A DNA stretch of 64,000 bases. Origin: Myxococcaceae bacterium (lineage in GTDB: Bacteria; Myxococcota; Myxococcia; Myxococcales; Myxococcaceae). Below the pieces are notes generated by a model. That model worked only from the letters and a program-made list of their open reading frames with translations, was not told where the DNA came from and searched no databases. The stretch spans positions 186,001 to 250,000 of the forward strand of contig JAEUJQ010000050.1 of NCBI GenBank assembly GCA_016793095.1. Direction: 5' to 3'. The position numbers and the translations under genes were made by a program. This document shows positions 45,726 to 52,875 of the stretch, piece after piece (position 1 is the first letter of the stretch; each line of letters starts with the position of its first letter).

Positions 45726-46955
45726 ATGCCCATCGACGTGATTCTCGTCGAGCCCTGCTTCCCCTCGAATCAACGTGAGTTCGCCCGCGCCCTGCACGCC
45801 GTGGGCGCGCGAGTCACCGGCATCGGCGAGCGCCCGAAGGAGGCCCTCGACGACGGGCTGCGCCACTGGCTCACCCACTACGAGCAGATCGGCAACGTCA
45901 CCGACGAAGGCCAGCTCGAGCGCGCCGTGCGCTTCGTGCAGTCGAAGGTGAAGGTCGATCGCCTCGAGGCCGTCGTCGAGGCGCACGTGCTCGCCGCCGC
46001 GAAAGTGCGCGAGAAGTGCGGCATTCCCGGCACCAGCGTGCGCTCGACCTTCCTCTGCCGCGACAAGCCCGCCATGAAGGAGGCGCTGCGCCAGGCCGGC
46101 GTGCCGTGCGCGCAGTCCATCGGGTCGAGCAACCCCGAGGAGATCAAACAGTTCGCCGCCCGCGTCGGCTTTCCCCTCATCGTGAAGCCGCGCGACGCCG
46201 CCGGCGCGTCAGGCACCGAGCGCGTGGACAACGGCCCCGAGCTCGACCGCGCGCTGGGCCGCTTCGGGGTGCCCCAGGGTCGCAGCGTCGCCGTCGAGGA
46301 GTTCATCGAGGGCCACGAGGGCTTCTACGACACCCTCTCCATCGGCGGCCGCGTGGTGCACGACTTCGCGACGCACTACTACCCGAACGTGCTCGAGGCG
46401 ATGCGCACGCGGTGGATCAGCCCGCAGTTCGTCACCACCAACCGCATCGACGCGGCGCCCTGGTACGCCGAGGTCCGCGCGATGGGCCAGAAGGTCATCA
46501 CCGCGCTCGGCCTCGAGACGACGGCCACGCACATGGAGTGGTTCGTCGGGCCGAAGGGCCTCAAGTTCTCGGAGATCGGCTGCCGCCCACCGGGCGTGCG
46601 CGCGTGGGACCTCTACGCCGCCGGGAACGACTTCGACATCTACAAGGAGTGGGCGATGGCGGTGGTGCACGGCCGGCCGCTCCAGAAGCTGTCGCGCCAG
46701 TACTCCGCCGGCGTCATCGCGCTGCGCCCCACCCAGGACGGCCACATCGCGGGCTACACGGGCGTCGACGAGGTGCACCACCGCTTCGGCAAGTGGTTCA
46801 TGGACGAGCACCTGCCGCCGCCCGGCACCCCCACCCAGCCCGTCGAGGCGGGCTTCATGGCCAACGCGTGGATGCGCCTCAAGCACCCCGACTACGACAC
46901 CCTGCGCGGCATGCTGAACCTCATCGGCCAGACCGTGAAGGTCATCGCGCGATAG
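45726..46955 (+). CDS. ATP-grasp ligase, first of the cluster
   Basis: The 409-residue enzyme has the ATP-grasp layout. The N-terminal pre-ATP-grasp domain is MPIDVILVEPCFPSNQREFA. The ATP-binding core has CRDKPAMKEALRQAGVP, FPLIVKPRDAAGASGT and VAVEEFIEGHEGF, and the metal/ATP segment is HMEWFVGPKGLKFSEIGCRP. These enzymes join a carboxylate to an amine (or similar nucleophile) through an acyl-phosphate. The CarB/PurK-like style suggests a small-molecule or amino-acid substrate. Five further ligase, hydrolase and peptidase genes follow in the same direction after the AAA/DUF4276 pair, so it probably makes part of the same product. The substrate is unknown. Confidence 0.88.
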   Translation: MPIDVILVEPCFPSNQREFARALHAVGARVTGIGERPKEALDDGLRHWLTHYEQIGNVTDEGQLERAVRFVQSKVKVDRLEAVVEAHVLAAAKVREKCGIPGTSVRSTFLCRDKPAMKEALRQAGVPCAQSIGSSNPEEIKQFAARVGFPLIVKPRDAAGASGTERVDNGPELDRALGRFGVPQGRSVAVEEFIEGHEGFYDTLSIGGRVVHDFATHYYPNVLEAMRTRWISPQFVTTNRIDAAPWYAEVRAMGQKVITALGLETTATHMEWFVGPKGLKFSEIGCRPPGVRAWDLYAAGNDFDIYKEWAMAVVHGRPLQKLSRQYSAGVIALRPTQDGHIAGYTGVDEVHHRFGKWFMDEHLPPPGTPTQPVEAGFMANAWMRLKHPDYDTLRGMLNLIGQTVKVIAR

Positions 46956-46963
46956 CCATCGAC

Positions 46964-46969
46964 TACGCT
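46964..46969 (+). promoter_or_regulatory. -10-like hexamer, possible leaderless start
   Basis: TACGCT is followed by seven bases and then ATG 46977. No Shine-Dalgarno sequence is present. The 19 bases ending at the ATG match those before 45726 at 16 positions. Confidence 0.45.
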
Positions 46970-46976
46970 ACGGCCC

Positions 46977-48131
46977 ATGTACCGCCGACTGACCATCCGC
47001 AACTACCGCAGCATCGAGGAGGCAACGGTCGTACTCGGGCCGTTTGGGCTCGTGGTCGGTTCGAATGGAAGCGGCAAGTCGAACGTTGCGGATGCCTTCG
47101 TCTTCGCACGCGACGTCGCGACGGACGCGACGACGGCGGTCTCGAGCCGCGGGGGTATCTCGAGTGTCAGGCGTTGGAGCAGGAGTAAGCCGTTCGACGT
47201 CCACCTTGAGCTCCGAATCGCGGAAACCGAGAATGACCTGGAGCACCGCTATCTCGACCACGTCCTCACCATTCAGAGCCTTCAGGACGGGGCGTGGAAG
47301 TTCAAGAAAGAGCGCGTCGAGTACAAGGCGCCTGGGGCCGACGGCTGGAAACTGAGCCGTCATGGTCATGACGTCTCGATAGAAGGCTCCAAGATTGGAA
47401 TAGATCGGCTTGGCGAAACGGTCAGCGCGATGTTCCTGGCGCGACAGGTACTTCCACTGCCTGCCGCGCTGCGAAGCGGCCCGACGAGCGTGCGACGCTA
47501 TCGACTGAGCCCAGACGCGATGCGACAACCGCAACTCGTGAGCGAGACCGGGCGTCTTCACGAGTCCGGCATCAACATCGCGACCGCGATTCGTCGGCTT
47601 GAGAGCAACCCGGCTGAACTCGACTCGGTGCTCAAGCCGATGCAGCGCGTGATCCCGGGCTTGATGAAGATCGGAACAGTCGAGGCTGGACGACATCTCC
47701 TGCTCAACTTCACCCAACGTCAGGGTGAAGGTGTCGCTGACTTCTCGGCCAGCGAAATCTCAGAGGGTGCCCTGCGAGCGCTTGGCGTCATCGTCGCGGC
47801 AAAACAGATGCTCAAGCGCGAACTCCTGATCATCGAGGAGCCAGAGGCGAACGTTCACGCAGGAGCGGCGCGCCTCATCTTCGATGTCCTCAAGGAGGCG
47901 TCGAGTCGTGGGTCCGTCCTGGTGACAAGCCACAGCCCTGAACTCCTGGACGCAGCGCAGGATGAGACGATTCTCGTCTGCGACTACCAATCCGGCGTTA
48001 CCAGGGTCGGTCCCCTGGCCAGTGAGCAGCGTGCACTGGTCCGCGAAGGCCTCTTCAGACTTGCCGAGTTGGTGCGCACGGAGCCGCTCCGAATCGAGGG
48101 CGACCTGCCGGCGTTGGCGGACCCGGCATGA
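46977..48131 (+). CDS. AAA-family ATPase (OLD/RecF-like), probable defence component
   Basis: The 384-residue SMC/ABC-like ATPase starts YRRLTIRNYRSIEEATVVLG with Walker A GSNGSGKSN. It has the signature-like SEISEGALRALGVIVA, Walker B LLIIEEPEANVHAGA and the His-loop SHSPELLDA. This is the AAA_21/RecF-like type paired with TOPRIM-like proteins in OLD-, PARIS- and Septu-like phage defence. It overlaps the DUF4276 gene by ATGA. Base composition is visibly richer in A/T, including third positions, than its neighbours, indicating recent transfer. The pair interrupts an otherwise compact ligase/esterase cluster. Confidence 0.85.
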   Translation: MYRRLTIRNYRSIEEATVVLGPFGLVVGSNGSGKSNVADAFVFARDVATDATTAVSSRGGISSVRRWSRSKPFDVHLELRIAETENDLEHRYLDHVLTIQSLQDGAWKFKKERVEYKAPGADGWKLSRHGHDVSIEGSKIGIDRLGETVSAMFLARQVLPLPAALRSGPTSVRRYRLSPDAMRQPQLVSETGRLHESGINIATAIRRLESNPAELDSVLKPMQRVIPGLMKIGTVEAGRHLLLNFTQRQGEGVADFSASEISEGALRALGVIVAAKQMLKRELLIIEEPEANVHAGAARLIFDVLKEASSRGSVLVTSHSPELLDAAQDETILVCDYQSGVTRVGPLASEQRALVREGLFRLAELVRTEPLRIEGDLPALADPA

Positions 48132-48700
48132 AGTTGCTCTCACTGGCTGGCGAAGGGAAGGGTGAAACAACGGCCCTTCCAGCACTGACGGCGCGCATTC
48201 TCGCTCAGTGCGGGCGTGTTGGCTGGCGAGTCCCCCGCGACGCGATCCGCATTCCGCGTGGGCTCCTGGTCGACGAGCGAGTGCCAGCCCCACTTCGACC
48301 CGCACGCGACGATGGCTTCCAGAAGGCCCTTGCCGTCGCGCAAGGGCAGAAGGCCTCAGCGCTCGTCGTTCTCGTCGACGCCGATGACGACTGCCCGGCG
48401 TCGTTTGGGCGGTCTGGCCTCCAGTTCTTCCGGAACTGGGCAGGCCGGGCAGTCATGGCAGTCCGCGAGTTCGAGACGTGGCTGCTTCTCTCATTCAGCC
48501 CCGCAGAACTTGGAGCGGCTGGCGTGAGACAGCCTGAGAGGATTCGTGACGCGAAGAAGGCTCTGCAGCGACTCGTGCCGGGCTATCTGCCGACGGCGCA
48601 CCAACGCGACCTCTCACGACGGATCGCTATCGACGAATTGCGGCAGCGCTCCCGCAGCTTCGATAAGTATGTGCGGAGCGTTCTCGAAGTGACCTCGTGA
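48128..48700 (+). CDS. DUF4276-like (TOPRIM-like) protein, partner of the AAA ATPase
   Basis: This is a 190-residue protein. It begins MKLLSLAGEGKGET, with a conserved glutamate after the first strand. ALVVLVDADDDCPA has the Asp-rich strand end expected of a TOPRIM-like metal site, followed by VMAVREFETWLLLSF, a characteristic DUF4276 segment, and a helical C-terminus. The pattern matches DUF4276, which is often found directly after AAA ATPases. It is probably a nuclease or effector switched by the ATPase. Translation is coupled by a 4-nt overlap. Composition is A/T-richer like its partner. Confidence 0.75.
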   Translation: MKLLSLAGEGKGETTALPALTARILAQCGRVGWRVPRDAIRIPRGLLVDERVPAPLRPARDDGFQKALAVAQGQKASALVVLVDADDDCPASFGRSGLQFFRNWAGRAVMAVREFETWLLLSFSPAELGAAGVRQPERIRDAKKALQRLVPGYLPTAHQRDLSRRIAIDELRQRSRSFDKYVRSVLEVTS

Positions 48701-48754
48701 CGTTCCTCGCCCCCCCCGCCGCTGTGTTCACGTACACTCGAGCTGACTTCGCGC

Positions 48755-49693
48755 ATGTCTGATCCGACGACAGGCCCCACCGCCGTTCTACTCGGCGCTC
48801 AGCGCTTCGAGCCGACCCTCGCCGCCGCCGTCAGCGAGTCGGGGGTGAAGGGGCGCATCGCCGTCGTCACCGCCGGCTGGCAGGAGCGCGAAGACGAAGA
48901 CGACGAGCTGACGAAGCACCTCGACGACCGCACCGTGAACCTCATGCTGTACCGCCGCGGCGAGCAGCTCTTCCGCGAAGACCGCGAGTTCGCCCGCGCG
49001 CACAAGGAGCGCCAGGCCATCCTCCGCTCGCTGCAGGACGTCTACAGGCTCCGGCTCGACCACGCGCTCGAGGCCGAGCAGGAAGTGCGCGCGTCGAAGC
49101 AGCCCGAGTCCATTCGCGAAGAGGTCGAGCAGGCGTGCATCGACGCCATTCGCGACCTCGACGCGTGGCACCTGTACCAGTGCGCGCGCGTGCGGGCGGA
49201 GTTCAACGAGAAGTGGCAGCCGCTGATGCGCGAGTCCATCGCGCGGCACCGGGGAGAGCTCATCGAAGAGCTCTCGGACTGCGGGGCCATCGCCATCGCC
49301 GGCGGGCACGTGGCGGTGCTGGTGAACCGGCTCCTGCTGTTCGGCCTCGAGTCGCTGCTCGGTCAGCGCACCATCTTCGCGTGGTCGGCCGGCGCGATGG
49401 CCGTCAGCCAGCGGGTCGTGCTGTTCCACGACAACCCGCCGCAGGGGCGTGGCGCCAGCGAGGTGCTCGACGCGGGCCTCGGCCTCGTGCCCAACGTGGT
49501 GGTGTTCCCCGAGCCCGAGACGCGGCTCAAGCTCGACGACCTGCCGCACGTGCACCTCATGGCCCGCCGCTTCGCGCCGTCGAAGTGCGTCGCCCTGCCC
49601 GCCCGCTCGTCCGTCATCGTGAAAGACGGCCGCGTCGTGCGCTCGAACGGCGCCATTCACCTCACGCACGCCGGAGACACGCTGCCGTCATGA
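48755..49693 (+). CDS. S51-like (cyanophycinase/peptidase E-type) protein
   Basis: The 312-residue protein has a class-I glutamine-amidotransferase-like fold. It starts with TAVLLGAQRFEPTLAAAV. A long helical insertion occupies about 60-150, AIAIAGGHVAVLVNRLLL follows, and the nucleophile elbow is FAWSAGAMAV, with the Ser of the S51 G/W-S-A-G-A motif. A C-terminal His-rich segment (DLPHVHLMARRFAP) follows. S51 enzymes cleave aspartyl, isoaspartyl or similar peptide bonds, for example in cyanophycin. Next to ATP-grasp and GCS2 ligases it could trim or recycle an amide-linked product. Its stop overlaps the next start (ATGA). Confidence 0.82.
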   Translation: MSDPTTGPTAVLLGAQRFEPTLAAAVSESGVKGRIAVVTAGWQEREDEDDELTKHLDDRTVNLMLYRRGEQLFREDREFARAHKERQAILRSLQDVYRLRLDHALEAEQEVRASKQPESIREEVEQACIDAIRDLDAWHLYQCARVRAEFNEKWQPLMRESIARHRGELIEELSDCGAIAIAGGHVAVLVNRLLLFGLESLLGQRTIFAWSAGAMAVSQRVVLFHDNPPQGRGASEVLDAGLGLVPNVVVFPEPETRLKLDDLPHVHLMARRFAPSKCVALPARSSVIVKDGRVVRSNGAIHLTHAGDTLPS

Positions 49694-50829
49694 CGCACCC
49701 CCGCGCCATCGACCAGTTGATCGCCGCGTGGGGCGACGCCTCGAAGGTGAAGGCGTTCCTCACCGCGCACACCTTCCCGCTGGTGGAGGACGCGCACGTC
49801 ACCTTCGTGTGGATGGGCGAGGCCGAGGGCGTCAACGTGCGCCACTGGGTCTACGGGCTCGAGTCGTCCACCACGCTCGCGCGCGCGCCCAACACCGACA
49901 TCTGGCACCTCACGCTCGAGATCCCCGGCAACTCGCGCGTCGAGTACAAGTACGAGATTCTGCGCAACGGCAAGGGCGAGTGGATTGAAGACCCGCTCAA
50001 CCCGAACCGCGCGCGGGACCCGTTCGGCGCGAACTCGGTGCTGCAGAGCGCCGGCTACGTCAGCCCCGAGTGGACCCAATCGGACTCCACGGCCCGCCCG
50101 GGCGTCGTCGAGCGCGTGCGCGTGGCCTCGAAGGTGTACGGCCACCGGGTGGTGCAGGTGTACCTGCCGGCGCGCTTCCGCCGAACGCGGCGCTACCCGC
50201 TGCTGGTGGTGCACGACGGCAGCGACTACCTCAACTACACGGGCATGAAGACGGTGCTCGACAACCTCATCCACCGGCTGGAGATCCCCGAGCTGGTCGT
50301 GGCCTTCACCGACTCGCCCGACCGCCTGCGCGAGTACGCGGCCGACGAGAACCACGCCTCGTACATCACCAACGACCTGCTGCCGTACATGAACGCCAAG
50401 TTCCCGCTGGTGGACGAGGCCCGCGCGCGCTGCCTGCTGGGCGCGAGCTTCGGCGCGGTCGCCTCGTTCTCCACCGCGTGCCGGTTCCCCAACGTGTGGG
50501 GCCGGCTGCTGCTCCAGTCCGGCAGCTTCGCCTTCACCGACATCGGCCGCCGCAACCGCCGGGGCCCGCTGTTCGACCGCATCGTCGAGTTCGTCAACGG
50601 GTGGCGCGAGAAGCCCAGCGCGATGAGCCAGCGCATCTTCGTCTCGTGCGGCGTGTACGAGTCCCTCATCTACGAGAACCGCTCGCTGGTGCCGCTGCTC
50701 GACGCCACCGGCATGCAGGTGCGCTTCGTCGAGGCCCGCGACGGGCACAACTGGCAGAACTGGCGCGACCGGCTGCGCGAGGGGTTGTCCTGGCTGTTCC
50801 CCGGTCCCTTGATGTTCGTCTACGAGTGA
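49690..50829 (+). CDS. enterochelin-esterase-like hydrolase with N-terminal beta domain
   Basis: The 379-residue protein has an N-terminal beta-sandwich (about 35-115: HVTFVWMGEAEGVNVRHWVY, RVEYKYEILRNG) like the CBM48/Ig-like domain of Fes-type esterases. An alpha/beta-hydrolase domain follows: YPLLVVHDGSDYLNY, nucleophile elbow LLGASFGAVAS, and a C-terminal DGHNWQNWRDRL supplying the His. It has no signal peptide, so it acts in the cytoplasm, hydrolysing or transferring an ester. It is coupled to the S51 gene by a 4-nt overlap and followed by the second ATP-grasp gene ten bases on. Confidence 0.88.
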   Translation: MTHPRAIDQLIAAWGDASKVKAFLTAHTFPLVEDAHVTFVWMGEAEGVNVRHWVYGLESSTTLARAPNTDIWHLTLEIPGNSRVEYKYEILRNGKGEWIEDPLNPNRARDPFGANSVLQSAGYVSPEWTQSDSTARPGVVERVRVASKVYGHRVVQVYLPARFRRTRRYPLLVVHDGSDYLNYTGMKTVLDNLIHRLEIPELVVAFTDSPDRLREYAADENHASYITNDLLPYMNAKFPLVDEARARCLLGASFGAVASFSTACRFPNVWGRLLLQSGSFAFTDIGRRNRRGPLFDRIVEFVNGWREKPSAMSQRIFVSCGVYESLIYENRSLVPLLDATGMQVRFVEARDGHNWQNWRDRLREGLSWLFPGPLMFVYE

Positions 50830-50839
50830 GGAGCTGCAC

Positions 50840-52078
50840 GTGGCTGAGTTGACCCGACGTATCGGTCTGTCGCTGGGCGCCGACATCTGCTGGCCGCTCT
50901 GCTTCGAGCACCTCATGAAGCGCCTCAACCTGCGCGTGCCCCACCAGGGCGACACGCTGCGCTTCGAGGTCGAGCGCGTCGCGATTCAGCCGTTCAACCT
51001 CAAGGAGCCCGTCGGCTACGACGTCGTCGTCGACCGCTTGACCCACTGGATGCACAGCCAGCGCGAGTGGATCAAGAAGGGCATCGTGATGGACGGGCTG
51101 TACGTCTTCAACAACCCGTGGAGCGTGCAGTCGAACGAGAAGCACACGACCTACGCGGCGATGACGAAGCTGGGCATGCCGATCCCCGAGACGTGGATGC
51201 TGCCCGCCAAGCAGTACTCGGAAGACCAGGTGGACGCGCGCGTGACGCTCAAGCGGTACGCGCGGCTGTTCGACCTCGGGAAGATCGGCGAGCGCCTCGG
51301 CTGGCCCTTCTTCCTGAAGCCCTACGACGGTGGGGGCTGGCGCAACGTCACCCGGGTGAAGACGGCGAAGGAGGCGTGGGCTGCCTACGACGAGAGCGGG
51401 AAGTCGGTGATGCACGCGCAGGCCTCCGTCGAGGGCTACGACGCCTTCGTGCGCACCATCGGCTTCGGGCCCCAGACGCGTCACGTGTCGTACGCGCCCG
51501 ACGCGCCGCTGCACGACCGCTACACCCAGAAGGTGGACTTCCTGCCGAAGGCCGAGGCCGAGCACCTGCGCAAGGTGACGCTCACCATCAACGCCTTCTT
51601 CGGCTGGGACTTCAACTCGTGCGAGGCGCTGCGCCGGAACGGCACCTGGCACCCCATCGACTTCGCGAACCCCTGCCCCGACTCACAGGTGACGTCGCTG
51701 CACTTCCACTTCCCGTGGATGGTGAAGTCGTACCTCCGATGGACGGTGTTCTGCGCCGCGACGAAGCGGCCGATGCGCAAGACGCTCGACTGGGAGCCCT
51801 TCTACCAGGTGGCCGCGCTCGACCTGCCCTACGCCGAGAAGCTCGACCGCTACGCGCGCCTCGCCGACGAGCGCTTCGAGACGGCGAAGTTCGACGAGTT
51901 CTGCGCGACGCACTTGAAGCACCTCGACGCCGAGGCCTCCGAGTTCTTCGCGACGAGCGAGGCGAAGGAGGCCGTGCGGCAGAAGGTGGCCGCGCTCTTC
52001 CCCGCCCACGAGGTCGAGCAGTTCACCGAGCTGTTCTGGAAGCGCATTCAGGCGTGGCGCGCTGCCGGCTGCCCATGA
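50840..52078 (+). CDS. ATP-grasp ligase, second of the cluster
   Basis: This 412-residue protein begins at GTG 50840 after GAGGAGCTGCAC. It starts with RIGLSLGADICWPLCFEHLM and has ATP-grasp features resembling glutathione-synthetase/RimK-type enzymes: FNNPWSVQSNEKHTTYAAMT, WPFFLKPYDGGGWRNVTRV with the ATP-binding lysine, HAQASVEGYDAFVRT, and the metal site region WHPIDFANPCPDS. The usual final Glu-x-Asn is represented by Asp-x-Ala-Asn. It probably joins a carboxyl group to an amine on the cluster's substrate. It differs clearly from the first ATP-grasp gene, so two distinct ligation steps are likely. Confidence 0.82.
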   Translation: MAELTRRIGLSLGADICWPLCFEHLMKRLNLRVPHQGDTLRFEVERVAIQPFNLKEPVGYDVVVDRLTHWMHSQREWIKKGIVMDGLYVFNNPWSVQSNEKHTTYAAMTKLGMPIPETWMLPAKQYSEDQVDARVTLKRYARLFDLGKIGERLGWPFFLKPYDGGGWRNVTRVKTAKEAWAAYDESGKSVMHAQASVEGYDAFVRTIGFGPQTRHVSYAPDAPLHDRYTQKVDFLPKAEAEHLRKVTLTINAFFGWDFNSCEALRRNGTWHPIDFANPCPDSQVTSLHFHFPWMVKSYLRWTVFCAATKRPMRKTLDWEPFYQVAALDLPYAEKLDRYARLADERFETAKFDEFCATHLKHLDAEASEFFATSEAKEAVRQKVAALFPAHEVEQFTELFWKRIQAWRAAGCP

Positions 52079-52103
52079 CCCGACAGGCGAGGAGACGTTC
52101 ACC

Positions 52104-52853
52104 GTGTTCCTGAAGTCCCGCTGGTACTCGCAGCGCCTCGGCCAGGAGGCCACGCTCGCCCGCTGGGGCACCTACGGCCAGCCGGTGCTCGTACTACCCA
52201 CCGCCGGCGGCGACGCCGAGGAGATTGAGCGCTTCCAGATGATGAAGGTGCTCGACCCGCTCCTCACCTCGGGGCGCATCAAGGTGTACTCCTGCGACAG
52301 CGTCGGCGGGCGCGTGTGGTTCAACCGCGTGGGCAGCCCCGCCTACCGCATGAAGATGCAGGACCAGTTCCACCAGTACATTCGCGAAGAGGTGGTGCCG
52401 GCGATTCGCCTCGACTGCAAGTCGGCCGACATCGGCATCTGGACGACGGGGGCCTCCATCGGAGCCTTCCACGCGGCGGCGCTGGTGTGCCGCTACCCCG
52501 ACGTCTTCACGAAGGCGCTGCCGATGAGCGGCACCTTCAACCTCATGCGCTTCATCGAGGCCGACCACCCCACCGACGACTTCCGCCGGGCGTCGCCGCT
52601 GTACTTCGTGCCGCACCTGCACGGCCGGCACCTCGAGCTGCTCAAGAGCCGCTACATCCACATCGTCACCGGCGAGGGCAAGTGGGAGTCGCTCAAGGAG
52701 AGCTGGGGGCTCGCCAACGTGCTGGGCGCGAAGGGCGTGCCCAACTACCTCGAGTCGTGGGGCCCGAAGTGGGACCACGACTGGGTGACGTGGCGTGCGA
52801 TGCTGCCGAAGTACCTCGACGAGTGGACGAAGCCGTCCACTTCGACGAGCTGA
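52104..52853 (+). CDS. esterase (alpha/beta-hydrolase), second of the cluster
   Basis: The 249-residue protein starts at GTG 52104 with GGAGA upstream. It is a compact alpha/beta-hydrolase: PVLVLPTAGGDAEEIE, VYSCDSVGGRVWF, nucleophile elbow TTGASIGAFHAAAL, PMSGTFNLMRF, and WDHDWVTWRAMLP with the catalytic His. It resembles the esterase-D/Fes-like group but lacks the N-terminal beta domain of the first esterase. There is no signal peptide. Together with the first esterase it points to an ester or thioester intermediate in the pathway. Confidence 0.85.
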   Translation: MFLKSRWYSQRLGQEATLARWGTYGQPVLVLPTAGGDAEEIERFQMMKVLDPLLTSGRIKVYSCDSVGGRVWFNRVGSPAYRMKMQDQFHQYIREEVVPAIRLDCKSADIGIWTTGASIGAFHAAALVCRYPDVFTKALPMSGTFNLMRFIEADHPTDDFRRASPLYFVPHLHGRHLELLKSRYIHIVTGEGKWESLKESWGLANVLGAKGVPNYLESWGPKWDHDWVTWRAMLPKYLDEWTKPSTSTS

Positions 52854-52875
52854 AGCGCCTGTCTGGAGGGTTTCC

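Noticed and set aside
47058-47066. GGTTCGAAT resembling a tRNA T-loop
   Set aside because: It lies inside the Walker A region of the AAA ATPase and no acceptor or anticodon stem can be built around it.
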